Positions 32,583 to 41,587 of a stretch of DNA of 45,689 bases are shown one piece after another. The DNA is from Planctomycetaceae bacterium. GTDB taxonomy: Bacteria > Planctomycetota > Planctomycetia > Pirellulales > Thermoguttaceae. The stretch is from positions 1-45,689 of the forward strand of contig WRKP01000019.1 in the NCBI GenBank assembly GCA_009778035.1. The letters are read 5' to 3'. A model generated the notes under the pieces. The model saw only the letters and a list, made by a program, of their open reading frames with translations, searched no databases and was not told the DNA's origin. How positions within the stretch are numbered: position 1 is the stretch's first letter; each line of letters opens with the position of its first letter. Both the position numbers and the translations under genes were made by a program.

Positions 32583-34754
32583 TTAGCCTCTTCCCGGCAT
32601 CGGCGGAAGATACTGAAACGGATTCAACCGTTGCCAATACGGCTGTTGTTGCGGCACCGGCTGCGTCGGCTGTACCGGAACCGACACGTCAAACTGCACC
32701 GGCGATATGCGGATGTCATCAATATGAACCTCGCCGATACCCGCTAATGCAAAAAATACATGATAATCGCCATCCATCGGAACATTGCGGTAAAAGGCAA
32801 ACTCCCGCCACTCGCCGCCCGTCTGCAAAAATCGTAAAGCCAATTCCTCGCCCCCCAATGAATCAAAAATCATCAAGCCATCAACCGTCGACTCCAACGG
32901 CTGCGGAATCCGAACCCAACCATGCACGCATATCATCTCGCCCATCCGAATCGGAACCGACGGGGCTGCCACCCAAAGCGGTATCGTCTCCAACTGCCGA
33001 GGCCTGTTCGCGGCATTCTCCGCACCAACCGCCAAACACAATCCCAACTGGCCAGACCGAGCCGCAATCGGCGATAATTCCCTTTTCGCAATGAATGTTC
33101 CCTCTACCTTATGCGCCCGAGCCTCCCAACCGGCCTGCTCCAACGTTTGCATTTCCATATCCCCGCCGGTTAATCGATTCGCTCCCAAATTCGCTCCATT
33201 CGTCCGCTGATAAGCCGCAAGATACAGCGGCAGCGTCGCAAACGATACCGAAACCGGCGTCATGCACAAATTCAAATCATGCCGCGTCGCCTCCTGCCAA
33301 AGCGACCGGCTCGCCGCACGCAAACCCCGAGTCGCACGCTCCGCCTCAAGATAAGACCGAGCATGATCCGGCGGCGTTCGGCTTGCCAAACTCTTGGCCA
33401 ACTCGATCGCACGCCGCGTCGTCCGAAGCATCGACTCGTATTCCGGCATCGCAATCAACGGCAAATTATCCTTCGGATGCGTCGGTATCGCATTCGCATC
33501 CTTTGTCCGTTTCAATGTGTTCAATACCTGCTCCGTCATCGCCAGTTCCAATTCCGCCAGCCGACAGGCCAAATGCGAGGTGCGTGCGCCCATCAGCGTT
33601 GCCCGTTGCGCGACTTGAGCATACATTGCATCATCTTCACTGAAAAAAATGAGCGAATTCAGGTTCGCTTCTTCGAGTTCAATCCGCATTCCGCCGGCAA
33701 CTCTTGCGGACTGCATCGGCAAAATCCGGCCCGGCACCAGATGGTATGCACTGTACGTTTCCGGGATACCCGAAACAATATACCGAACATTCTCGGCAAA
33801 TGCCGGCCCGATGGCCGACTGATTATGCCGTTCCTGCCAAATCGGAACGAGCAGTCGCGACCGGCCCGCCTGAATGACGGCACTGTTCATCCGGGGTTGG
33901 TTCGACTTTGCCAAACCCGGCAACGCTCGTCCGGCGGCAAACCAAGCATCGACAAGTTGCAGTTCCCAGTTGGCGAGTTCCAGAGCGGTGCGTCTGAATT
34001 CGGTTTCGGGATCGTTATTGTGCAGCGGCGTGTGCGATGTAAACAGGATACCGCGTGATCTGGCAGCCAGCGCGAGGTAAATTTGCATTTTGATTTGTTC
34101 GTAGGAAATTGCACTGATGTATGCCGGATTGCCTTCGAACATCATCCATTGTTCGCTTAATTTCGGTGCGGGTTGTGTTTGGACGGTACTCCAAAGGGCG
34201 GTATCGGGCCGGACGAGTGTTGGATAATCCCGTTGCCAAGTGTGCAGATCGAGCATATCGAGCGTGGAAAAGAGCGGAGATCGGGACATCATCAAAATAT
34301 CGACCGTTCGGCTGTAATCGTAGATTCCGCTTCGGGCGGTGGCGAGGAGTGGTCGGCGTTTGAGTCGGTCAGCACTTTGCAGGAGATGGGCGGCTTGGGC
34401 GTCGTTGGAATGCCGGGAATGGGAGCCTTCATTGCCGAGGTTCCAGACGAGTACATTGTCGTAACTGGAATCGATGGTTTGGCCTGGATTGTTGGGAGGG
34501 GGGCAAATGAGCCAGATACCGGCTTGTTGGGCTTCAAATCGCAGTTCGGGACTTGGTGGGGTTTTAAGCCAAACGGCATTGAATTGGAGGGAGCGGAGGA
34601 ATTCGAGGGGTTCGCCTTGATATTCGATGGCTCGGACGCCGATGGGAGTGCCGTTGAGGGCGAGAATACCGTCGTTGAATTGAATTTGGGCGTGCGCACT
34701 GCTTGCGTTGGACAGGAGGCAGAGCAAGCAGAGGAGCGAACGGAGCGGAGTCAT
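32583..34754 (-). CDS. large secreted protein of unknown function
   Basis: About 724 residues from the ATG opening a signal peptide (MTPLRSLLCLLCLLSNASSA). The first third has barrel-like features (FLRSLQFNAVWLKT, NVLVWNLGNEGS, and LWSTVQTQPAP), reminiscent of glycoside-hydrolase-type folds, but no catalytic pair could be fixed. A helical middle follows. The C-terminus looks like a jelly-roll, carbohydrate-binding-like module (about 560-690; GLMIFDSLGGEELALRF, GEVHIDDIRI), then a Pro/Gln-rich tail. An extracellular polysaccharide role is possible but not shown. Confidence 0.6.
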   Translation of the reverse strand: MTPLRSLLCLLCLLSNASSAHAQIQFNDGILALNGTPIGVRAIEYQGEPLEFLRSLQFNAVWLKTPPSPELRFEAQQAGIWLICPPPNNPGQTIDSSYDNVLVWNLGNEGSHSRHSNDAQAAHLLQSADRLKRRPLLATARSGIYDYSRTVDILMMSRSPLFSTLDMLDLHTWQRDYPTLVRPDTALWSTVQTQPAPKLSEQWMMFEGNPAYISAISYEQIKMQIYLALAARSRGILFTSHTPLHNNDPETEFRRTALELANWELQLVDAWFAAGRALPGLAKSNQPRMNSAVIQAGRSRLLVPIWQERHNQSAIGPAFAENVRYIVSGIPETYSAYHLVPGRILPMQSARVAGGMRIELEEANLNSLIFFSEDDAMYAQVAQRATLMGARTSHLACRLAELELAMTEQVLNTLKRTKDANAIPTHPKDNLPLIAMPEYESMLRTTRRAIELAKSLASRTPPDHARSYLEAERATRGLRAASRSLWQEATRHDLNLCMTPVSVSFATLPLYLAAYQRTNGANLGANRLTGGDMEMQTLEQAGWEARAHKVEGTFIAKRELSPIAARSGQLGLCLAVGAENAANRPRQLETIPLWVAAPSVPIRMGEMICVHGWVRIPQPLESTVDGLMIFDSLGGEELALRFLQTGGEWREFAFYRNVPMDGDYHVFFALAGIGEVHIDDIRISPVQFDVSVPVQPTQPVPQQQPYWQRLNPFQYLPPMPGRG

Positions 34755-34874
34755 GCTACGGGGAGGATACAGATTTTTTGCTGCGAGATAAAGGGCAAAA
34801 CGGCAAGACATCGGGGAAAGTTCACCGAGACGCGGTTGAGCAACGCACGCCTTCCGCTCTTGGGACACGCAGTG

Positions 34875-34883
34875 TGATATAAT
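34875..34883 (+). promoter_or_regulatory. extended -10 of the NIPSNAP gene
   Basis: TGA-TATAAT (34875-34883), perfect hexamer. The ATG lies 36 nt downstream and is preceded by AAAGGAG (34905-34911), one of the few strong ribosome sites in the window. Confidence 0.6.
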
Positions 34884-34919
34884 GCAATCATAAATGCAAC
34901 CCCAAAAGGAGTTTCCCCC

Positions 34920-35750
34920 ATGAAACGTCGTGATTTTCTCGCCGCCGGCAGCCTCGGACTCGCCGCTTTGTCCACCGCAACCACCGCATCAGCACTGCAA
35001 CCTGACGCCCTCCCCCGCAGAACCTACACCATTGATTTTCAGCAAAATCCGCCGAGAGAATTCGTCGAAGTCCGCATGTACACCGTTAAGGATGCCGAAA
35101 AACGAAACCAACTCGTCGAAATCCTCGATAAAGCCCTTATACCAGGCCTCAATCGGCAAGGCATCAAGCCCGTCGGCGTCTTCGTTCCCATCCCCCGAGA
35201 AGAACAATACGCCCAAAATGTCTTCGTTGCCATTCCGCATAAAACGATTGATACCTTCGTCTATGCCAACCCGAAACTCGTTGCCGATGAGCAATTCCGA
35301 AAAGATGCCGCTCCGATGTTTGAAACGACATCACGCGACCCGATTTACACGACCTGCGACACCTTCCTGCTCTACAATTTCCCGTCGATGCCCGTGATGG
35401 AAACGCCGGAACTCGGGCCCGACCGCGTTTTTGAATGGCGGCTCTATCGCAGTTTCAATATCGAACGCAACGTCGCGAAAATACACATGTTCGATGAGGG
35501 CGGCGAGTTGCCGTTGTTTCGGGAAATTGGGCTCAATCCCATCTTTTTCGGCGATGTGGTTGCAGGCAACAAGATGCCGGCCTTGATGTACATCATTGCC
35601 TGCCCGTCGATGGCCGCACATACGGAGGCATGGCGAGTATTTCGGGACCATCCGAAATGGATTGCAATGCGGGACTTGCCGGAATATGCAGATACGGCCA
35701 CGGAAATTGACCGTGTCGTGTTATCGCCGTCGCCCGGCTCGCAGATTTAG
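34920..35750 (+). CDS. Tat-exported NIPSNAP-family protein
   Basis: 276 residues. Twin-arginine signal (MKRRDFLAAGSLGLAALSTA), then two ferredoxin-like NIPSNAP halves (FVEVRMYTVKDAEKRNQLVEI and VFEWRLYRSFNIERNVAKIHM mark the two starts). Proteins of this type are frequent in Planctomycetota; the molecular function is unknown. The strong ribosome site and the signal peptide fix the start. Single-gene unit. Confidence 0.87.
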   Translation: MKRRDFLAAGSLGLAALSTATTASALQPDALPRRTYTIDFQQNPPREFVEVRMYTVKDAEKRNQLVEILDKALIPGLNRQGIKPVGVFVPIPREEQYAQNVFVAIPHKTIDTFVYANPKLVADEQFRKDAAPMFETTSRDPIYTTCDTFLLYNFPSMPVMETPELGPDRVFEWRLYRSFNIERNVAKIHMFDEGGELPLFREIGLNPIFFGDVVAGNKMPALMYIIACPSMAAHTEAWRVFRDHPKWIAMRDLPEYADTATEIDRVVLSPSPGSQI

Positions 35751-35851
35751 AAATGTTTGCCGTGTCGCAGGCGAATGCCGTGTGAACCCTATAACCGGTA
35801 TGCTTTGGATTTTCAACGATTTTTATGCCCTATCGTCCGATTACATAGGGT

Positions 35852-36151
35852 ATGAAACCGCATGTCTTTCGTGTCGTAACTAAGGGGCCTGAGGGCGAGT
35901 ATCGAATTCGCGATTATGTCAGCGAGGACGAGATTCGTCGTTGGCATGTGCAAGCAGGTTCGTGCGATTATACATTGGACAATGCGTTGCGGGGGCAGCC
36001 TATTTTCAAGGGGTTGATTGGCCCGATGCCGGAGCCCGGCGGCGTTTTGCGGTACGAATCGCTCGAAGTTTTCGAGCAGATGACGAAGGAGTGGTACGAA
36101 CACAAACGCAAGTATCGCAAGAAAAAGAAGGTGCAACTGCCGGAAAGTTAG
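35852..36151 (+). CDS. small basic protein of unknown function
   Basis: 99 residues, beginning MKPHVFRVVTKGPEGEYRIR and ending in a Lys-rich tail (HKRKYRKKKKVQLP). No known domain is recognised. The even charge pattern and the long Glu/Lys helix near the end look like a real gene, and it fills the space between two well-supported genes. The basic tail suggests nucleic-acid or ribosome contact; that is a guess. Confidence 0.5.
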   Translation: MKPHVFRVVTKGPEGEYRIRDYVSEDEIRRWHVQAGSCDYTLDNALRGQPIFKGLIGPMPEPGGVLRYESLEVFEQMTKEWYEHKRKYRKKKKVQLPES

Positions 36152-36175
36152 ATTTATTCGGCTTTGCTCCAGCCG

Positions 36176-37189
36176 TCAACCGCCCATCGCGACCGCCCAG
36201 GTCTCAATCACCAACGGCAAGTTGGCATTGCGGTCGACTTGCTCCACTGCATCGAGCGTCCGTTCCAACCGCCGAGCACTGCGGCGCGCTGTATCCGAAG
36301 AGGCGTCCGCTCGCATTTCGCTACGGAAATGTTCAATGGCCAATCCAAATATCAAACGCGTTCGGCGACGGCGAGGCGGTGCATCCTTGCCGAGTTCTTC
36401 GACCAATCCATTCAGTTTCGCCGCAAGACCAACGGCATCCCAACGCGGAGCCGTCAAACTTTTAAGCAATTCCGACCGCAATGTTTCGACATCGCCATCC
36501 GCAAGTTCCCTCGCTTGATCCAAACTGCCCTCGGCTTGCATTGCCCAACGCTCGCCTTGCTCCGCAGATGCTGCAATGCCAGTTCTGACGAGAATGGATG
36601 ATAAAACTTCCGTCGGGAGCGGCGAAAAACGCACGATTTGACATCGGCTTTTGATGGTCGGCAACTGTTTTGCCGTGGAAGTGCCGATGAGGATCAAAAC
36701 TGCATCGGTCGGCGGCTCTTCCAATGTTTTGAGGAGAGCGTTTGCTCCTTCCGCATTGAAAAAGTCGGCATCGTTGATAATTGCTGCCTTTCGGTTGCCG
36801 AGGAAGGGCGTTCGGGAGATATTATAGCTCAATCCGGCTTTGCCGCGGTGTTCTTTGTCGCCGACGAGCAGTTCCATCGGCAAAAAGGACTTATCTGGCG
36901 GTTTGGCAATGTAATACAAGTCGGGATGCGGCGGCAGAAAGGGATCGGCATTGAAGTCAACATCGGTTGGGTCCATGTTGCCGAACAGTTTGCACGAGTC
37001 GCATTCTCCGCAGGGCGACAGGTGATTTTGTTGTTTGCAGAGCAGGGCGGTTGCGAGTGCGAAGGCGAATCGGCGTTTCCCGACGCCGGGCGGGCCGACG
37101 AAGAGGAAGGAACCGGCGAGTCGGCCACGCTGGAAGGCTTGCCGAAAGCGGTTTAGTATCGAGTCATGTCCTTGGATATGCTGCCACAT
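36176..37189 (-). CDS. holB: DNA polymerase III subunit delta'
   Basis: Clamp-loader subunit. 337 residues. AAA+ fold with GPPGVGKRRFA (about 33-43) in the P-loop position, a zinc module CGECDSCK with an upstream Cys, the sensor region ALLKTLEEPP, and TIKSRCQIVRF (the conserved SRC). An extra segment of about 25 residues (PHPDLYYIAKPPDKSFLPM) separates the zinc module from the next strand. The ATG is 8 nt past a TACAAT -10: likely leaderless. Confidence 0.93.
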   Translation of the reverse strand: MWQHIQGHDSILNRFRQAFQRGRLAGSFLFVGPPGVGKRRFAFALATALLCKQQNHLSPCGECDSCKLFGNMDPTDVDFNADPFLPPHPDLYYIAKPPDKSFLPMELLVGDKEHRGKAGLSYNISRTPFLGNRKAAIINDADFFNAEGANALLKTLEEPPTDAVLILIGTSTAKQLPTIKSRCQIVRFSPLPTEVLSSILVRTGIAASAEQGERWAMQAEGSLDQARELADGDVETLRSELLKSLTAPRWDAVGLAAKLNGLVEELGKDAPPRRRRTRLIFGLAIEHFRSEMRADASSDTARRSARRLERTLDAVEQVDRNANLPLVIETWAVAMGG

Positions 37190-37197
37190 AGATTGGC

Positions 37198-37226
37198 ATT
37201 GTATAACAGAATGAACTGGGAAGCAA
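37198..37226 (-). promoter_or_regulatory. promoter of holB
   Basis: Leftward TTGCTT (complement of 37221-37226), 17 nt, TACAAT (complement of 37198-37203), 8 nt before the ATG. Confidence 0.55.
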
Positions 37227-37301
37227 TCTTCCGCTTGCGTTTCACGTATTCTATGGATGAAAAAAATATGTCATTCCGGCCACCGACGTGCGTCGCGGCC
37301 G

Positions 37302-38168
37302 TTACGTTTCCAAATGCGTCCAAATGTCCATAAATTTAAGAACATCGCGGTGGATGATAAAATAAATCACAACGGTAAAAATTAACATCAGAAAAGACAA
37401 AATGCAAAAAACAAAAAAGGAAACAAACACAAGAGGGTGAGCAACACAAATCTCCGATGCCCTATCCGCCACAAATCCCAATCCTGATAAACACAGATCG
37501 CTGATAAGCCAAAGGAAACAAGCGGCAATAATCAGAATGGCATTGAACCGTTGGGTGTGTCCGCGTGATTCCATCGCTCTGTTCATGTCCCGATAGAGTC
37601 CTCCCAATGCGACAAACATCCAGTACCAACCAAAAATCGGAATGAGCGAAAGTCCGGCAGCCATTGCTGGCGTCGTTCGGGCAAATTCACGCGGAACCTC
37701 TTCCCATAACCGAAGAAGCCAGAAAAAGTAGCATAACGCATAGGCAAAACTGCATGGTAACAGAAAGAACATGTATATCGCTCCATATAAGGTCGCTACC
37801 CTTTTCATTTCGAGGTGATGAAGGAAGCCGACTAAAGCAGAGATTATAAAAGTATTGTAAACGATATCAACGAAAGCCATTACTCCGAGTATAATGCAAA
37901 CCAAGGCAGACCAAAAAGTAATGCGTTTTTTGCGTTGCGGCACCGCGAGCGTCTGATTCCCGAAGATTTCGCTCGGCGGCGGGGGCAGATGATCGGCATC
38001 ATGTTCTAGCAGCAGATGGATGACTTCTTCGTTGTTCAGTGCCGTTGCCAATTCGAGTGGAGTTTGTCCATCGGCATTGCGGGTGTTGATATAGCACCCA
38101 TTGGCAAGCAGTGCCTTGATAATTTCAATGTTGCCATTTTGAATCGCAATGTGCAGGGGCGTGTTCAT
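37302..38168 (-). CDS. ankyrin-repeat protein with multi-pass membrane domain
   Basis: 288 residues. Two ankyrin repeats at the N-terminus (TPLHIAIQNGNIEIIKALLA and TPLELATALNNEEVIHLLLE, about 3-60), then a Pro-rich linker. About five hydrophobic segments follow (starting at ITFWSALVCIILGVMAFVDI), with SLIPIFGWYWMFVALGGLYRD near the middle resembling small DUF4328/DUF4234-type membrane domains. The ankyrin part would face the cytoplasm. Function unknown; the combination is uncommon. More A+T-rich than its neighbours. Confidence 0.75.
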   Translation of the reverse strand: MNTPLHIAIQNGNIEIIKALLANGCYINTRNADGQTPLELATALNNEEVIHLLLEHDADHLPPPPSEIFGNQTLAVPQRKKRITFWSALVCIILGVMAFVDIVYNTFIISALVGFLHHLEMKRVATLYGAIYMFFLLPCSFAYALCYFFWLLRLWEEVPREFARTTPAMAAGLSLIPIFGWYWMFVALGGLYRDMNRAMESRGHTQRFNAILIIAACFLWLISDLCLSGLGFVADRASEICVAHPLVFVSFFVFCILSFLMLIFTVVIYFIIHRDVLKFMDIWTHLET

Positions 38169-38214
38169 GACAGGAGTCCGACGCTACATCGCCGAAAAAA
38201 GAGGCGATAGCCGC

Positions 38215-38223
38215 AGTGTACCA
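38215..38223 (-). promoter_or_regulatory. extended -10 of the ankyrin-membrane gene
   Basis: Leftward TGG-TACACT (complement of 38215-38223). The leader of about 40 nt contains a perfect ATCGCC/GGCGAT hairpin (about 38182-38203). Confidence 0.45.
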
Positions 38224-38338
38224 TGAGTGCCGTCTTGGAGCAAGATGCTGCAAACATTATCAATCGTAAGATTGCGAATTTTTCGTTTCTTATTCTCACG
38301 CCACGGGCTCCGAACCCTCTGAATTTTTCCACGCCGGT

Positions 38339-38347
38339 TGCTAAAAT
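38339..38347 (+). promoter_or_regulatory. extended -10 of the DUF2130 gene
   Basis: TGC-TAAAAT (38339-38347), 7 nt before the ATG at 38355; predicts a leaderless mRNA. Confidence 0.5.
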
Positions 38348-38354
38348 ATCTGCT

Positions 38355-39554
38355 ATGACGCCATACACGAAAATTACCTGCCCAACCTGCAACTCGACAC
38401 TCGACGTCGAAGAAGTCCTGGGAAACCGTATCGAAGAAAAATATCAAAAACAATACCAAACAAAAATTGCCGAACTCGTACAAAAAGAATCGGAAATCGA
38501 TAAACAAATTGCCGAAAAAACCCGTGCCGAACTCGCTCGACGCGAAAAGGAAATTACAAAACAAACCGAAGACAAATTCAAATCCCAATACGAAGTGCAA
38601 CTGCGGTCGCAGTCCGAAGAGACCGCCGAACTGAAAAAACAACTCCACGAATCCAAAAACGCCCAAATCGAGAATGAACGCCTCAAACGGCAACTCGAAT
38701 CGCAAAAACAAAACTTTGAACTCGAATTCGAAAAAAAATTATCGCTCCAACTCAAAGACGAAGTCGAACTGGTCGCCAAACGCGAAGCCCAACGGCACGA
38801 AAGTTTAATCCAAGAACTCAAAAAACAATTAGAAGACCAACGCAACCTGGCCGAAGAAATGAAACGCAAGGCCGAACAAGGTTCGCAACAACTGCAAGGC
38901 GAAGTGCAAGAACTGATGATTGAAGAATTTCTGCAAACAACATTTCCCTCGGATACCATCGAGGAAATCGGCAAAGGAAAAACCGGTGCCGATGTCAAGC
39001 AATTTGTGCGGAACCGATTCGGCACCGAAATCGGCATCATTATCTACGAAAGCAAGAACACGAAGGACTTTAATCATGCTTGGATTGAAAAACTGAAATC
39101 CGATGCGGAACGGGAAAATGCGGATGTTTCCGTTTTGGTAACGCGAACGATGCCGAAAAATTTGGAACATCTTGGATTGCTTGACGGCGTTTGGGTTTGT
39201 TCGGTTACGGAATTGAAAGGCCTTGTTGTTGCTCTTCGGGAGAGTCTCATCCGGCTTGGGGAAGTGCGAACGTCGCAGACGAATAAGGGCGAGAAGATGC
39301 AGATGTTGTACGATTATTTGACGGACGGCAAGTTTGTGGAGCAGATTAAGCGAGTCGTATCGGGCTTTACGACGCTTCGTGAGGGCTATCAAAAGGAGAA
39401 GGAGGCGATGCAGAAGATATGGAAGAAACGGGATGAGCAGTTGGAGATGATGTTGCGTAACACGACGGATTTTGTAACGCAGATTCAAACGATAGCGGGC
39501 TCGTCGATTCCGCAGTTGGAGGCACCGGAAGATGAGTTGCTGGCGTTGGGGTAA
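38355..39554 (+). CDS. DUF2130-family coiled-coil protein
   Basis: 399 residues from this ATG. The N-terminal CPTCNST looks like a single zinc-binding knuckle. A long coiled coil follows (about 20-190, rich in Glu/Lys/Gln). The C-terminal DUF2130 domain (about 195-360) has FPSDTIEEIGKGKTGADV and GIIIYESKNTKDFNHAWIEK, a layout like PD-(D/E)xK nucleases (Asp, then E-x-K in ESK). Biological role unestablished. The frame is open 132 nt farther upstream, but the promoter argues for this start. Confidence 0.8.
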   Translation: MTPYTKITCPTCNSTLDVEEVLGNRIEEKYQKQYQTKIAELVQKESEIDKQIAEKTRAELARREKEITKQTEDKFKSQYEVQLRSQSEETAELKKQLHESKNAQIENERLKRQLESQKQNFELEFEKKLSLQLKDEVELVAKREAQRHESLIQELKKQLEDQRNLAEEMKRKAEQGSQQLQGEVQELMIEEFLQTTFPSDTIEEIGKGKTGADVKQFVRNRFGTEIGIIIYESKNTKDFNHAWIEKLKSDAERENADVSVLVTRTMPKNLEHLGLLDGVWVCSVTELKGLVVALRESLIRLGEVRTSQTNKGEKMQMLYDYLTDGKFVEQIKRVVSGFTTLREGYQKEKEAMQKIWKKRDEQLEMMLRNTTDFVTQIQTIAGSSIPQLEAPEDELLALG

Positions 39555-39576
39555 GTGTCCCGTGGGGTGTGGAAAT

Positions 39577-40185
39577 TTAACAGGAAATTTGCTCACAATA
39601 CAAAAAACGTTTAAGCAACGCCAAGCCCGCTTCGCCGCTCTTTTCGGCATGGAACTGCGTCGCAAAAATGTTCTCCCGACACACCGCCGCTGTGAAACTT
39701 CCATTATACTCCGCCGTTCCCCATACATCCGCAGCACTCTCCGGCTTTGCATAATACGAATTCACAAAATAAAAAAAGTCCTCTCCCATATCGCCAAAAG
39801 CACTCTTTACAAATCGCACCTGATTCCATCCCATCTGCGGGACTCGGACCTTGGACATATCAAACTTAACGACGCGTCCTTCGAGCCAACCGAGACATTC
39901 GGCATCATCCTCTTCGCTGTGTTCAAAAAGGATCTGCATTCCGACGCAGATTCCCAAAAACAGAGCCTTTTTTCGCAACACGGCAACTTCCAACGCGTCA
40001 ATGAATTCCATCTGACGCAGGGAATCCATCGTCGCTTTTGCACTGCCGACTCCCGGCAGGATGATATGCGTTGCATCAGCAATATCTTGCGGCAGCCGGG
40101 CATACGTTGCCGAAAAGCCAAGATGGGTCACGGCATTCATCACGCTTGGAGCGTTACCGGCTTTGTAGTCTATGATTTTTATCAT
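39577..40185 (-). CDS. hisH: imidazole glycerol phosphate synthase, glutaminase subunit
   Basis: Supplies ammonia to HisF in histidine synthesis. 202 residues. Nucleophile Cys80 in GICVGMQ, and His179/Glu181 in FHAEKSG (the usual FHPEKS with Ala for Pro) complete the triad. PGVGSA carries the oxyanion-side loop. The chosen start (MIKIIDYKAGN) matches family N-termini; the open frame continues 44 codons farther up through the promoter and hairpin, which is therefore non-coding. No other his gene is nearby. Confidence 0.94.
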   Translation of the reverse strand: MIKIIDYKAGNAPSVMNAVTHLGFSATYARLPQDIADATHIILPGVGSAKATMDSLRQMEFIDALEVAVLRKKALFLGICVGMQILFEHSEEDDAECLGWLEGRVVKFDMSKVRVPQMGWNQVRFVKSAFGDMGEDFFYFVNSYYAKPESAADVWGTAEYNGSFTAAVCRENIFATQFHAEKSGEAGLALLKRFLYCEQISC

Positions 40186-40204
40186 TATTTTGGCCTCATC
40201 GCAA

Positions 40205-40272
40205 TAAAAAAGGCGCTTGCCGATGATCTGGTACGAATCCAGCCGTCGCAAACGCCTTTGTCCTCTGTTACG
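40205..40272 (-). promoter_or_regulatory. attenuator-like leader of hisH
   Basis: Predicted transcription starts near 40272. About 12 nt later begins a 12-bp stem (AAAGGCGTTTGC, complement of 40248-40259, with GCAAGCGCCTTT, complement of 40209-40220; one G-T) that encloses a small CTGG/CCAG hairpin. Six T follow (complement of 40206-40211). The hisH ATG comes 20 nt later. No leader peptide and no run of His codons were found. Confidence 0.6.
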
Positions 40273-40278
40273 GAAGTC

Positions 40279-40307
40279 AGTGTAATCGCTGACGGCAGAA
40301 TTGTCAA
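40279..40307 (-). promoter_or_regulatory. promoter of hisH
   Basis: Leftward TTGACA (complement of 40302-40307), exactly 17 nt, TACACT (complement of 40279-40284). This is the closest match to the full sigma-70 consensus in the window. Confidence 0.75.
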
Positions 40308-40412
40308 GCCGTTGCATTGTACGCGAGAAATTACACGCGAGAATGGAGTTAATGGTGATTTACCGGATGGCTCACGTATCTCGCCCCCCTGCACACCCCG
40401 CACCTGTTTCGG

Positions 40413-41522
40413 CTACTTTCCCGCCAACTTCCGAAACGCCTCGATTCCCCGCTGGATCGTCGCTTCCGTTGCCGCATACGATATGCGAAAATGCGTGTCC
40501 TGCGTGCTGAAAACACTGCCCGGAATGATCAACATCGAATGATCCATGATCGCCTTTTCGACAAACTCCGTGCCCGTCCCCCACGGTGCCCGAGGAAACA
40601 TATAAAACGCCCCCTCCGGCTTGTTGATTTCATAATCATCCTTCAAAGCATCGTAAATCATATCGCGGCGCTTGCGATATGCGTCGATATGTTCGGACAT
40701 ATCGACATCCAATGCCGCCAAAGCACCGAGTTGGCCGACATGCGGCGAACAGACAAACGTAAACTGCTGAAATTTGAGCATCTGCTCGATTAACTCCTTC
40801 GGCCCGTGTGCGTAGCCGACCCGCCAGCCCGGCATTCCGTGCGATTTGCTAAAACCGTCGAGCACCAGCGTTTGCGGATTGTATTCGGCTGGCGACACGA
40901 ACTCCTGAAAGCAAAATGCACTGTAAATTTCGTCGCTGACCAGCAAAATATCGTGCTTGGCCGCGAGTTCCGCAACGGCTTTGACTTCTTCGCGGGTTGC
41001 AACCATTCCGGTCGGGTTGGTTGGCGAATTGAAGAGGATGGCCTTCGTTTTCGGCGTGATGGCATCGGCGAGGCGGTTGAGATCGTAATGAAAATCAGGA
41101 TAGGTACTGACGGTAACGGGCACGCCGCCAACCATTTTGACGAGGGCGTCGTACATGACAAAGTAGGGATCGAAGAAGATGACCTCATCGCCTGGATCAA
41201 TGGCGACAAGCAGAGCCAAAACCAGCGCACCGCTGGTTCCGCTGGCGAGGAAGATGTCGCGGTCGGGATGGGGATATTTTTCGAGCGTTCGTTTTTGGAG
41301 CGTATCGCGTAGTACGGCGAGTCCTTGTGTGGGAGTGTACCCGCCTTTTTTGGAATTGACGGCGTCGATGAGTGCTTTTTTTGCTTTTTCGGGCACATCG
41401 AAATCGGGCTGTCCGATAGAGAGGTTGATGGGATCGGTCAGATTAGCGGCAAGGTCAAAAACTCTTCGGATACCGGATGCTTCGAAGGATCCGGCGCGTT
41501 TGGAAATCCAACGTGATGTCAT
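40413..41522 (-). CDS. aspC: class I/II aminotransferase (aspartate aminotransferase type)
   Basis: Pyridoxal-phosphate enzyme. 369 residues. FNSPTNPTG (164-172), the cofactor-contacting SDEIYSAF (196-203), and the Schiff-base lysine K226 in GFSKSHGMPGWRVG. The substrate is probably aspartate/2-oxoglutarate, but related enzymes use other amino acids. The promoter has a perfect TATAAT; the hisH promoter is downstream, so hisH need not depend on it. Confidence 0.87.
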   Translation of the reverse strand: MTSRWISKRAGSFEASGIRRVFDLAANLTDPINLSIGQPDFDVPEKAKKALIDAVNSKKGGYTPTQGLAVLRDTLQKRTLEKYPHPDRDIFLASGTSGALVLALLVAIDPGDEVIFFDPYFVMYDALVKMVGGVPVTVSTYPDFHYDLNRLADAITPKTKAILFNSPTNPTGMVATREEVKAVAELAAKHDILLVSDEIYSAFCFQEFVSPAEYNPQTLVLDGFSKSHGMPGWRVGYAHGPKELIEQMLKFQQFTFVCSPHVGQLGALAALDVDMSEHIDAYRKRRDMIYDALKDDYEINKPEGAFYMFPRAPWGTGTEFVEKAIMDHSMLIIPGSVFSTQDTHFRISYAATEATIQRGIEAFRKLAGK

Positions 41523-41549
41523 AGGGAATGTCTAAAAGTCGTTTTCGGA

Positions 41550-41558
41550 ATTATAGCA
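41550..41558 (-). promoter_or_regulatory. extended -10 of aspC
   Basis: Leftward TGC-TATAAT (complement of 41550-41558), 27 nt before the ATG; leader of about 20 nt without a ribosome site. Confidence 0.5.
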
Positions 41559-41587
41559 TGAAAACTTCCCTTTGGCACGGCTGGTTT

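Noticed and set aside
39532-40542. Rightward open frame of 336 codons
   Set aside because: Antisense to hisH and part of aspC and runs through the hisH promoter and hairpin.
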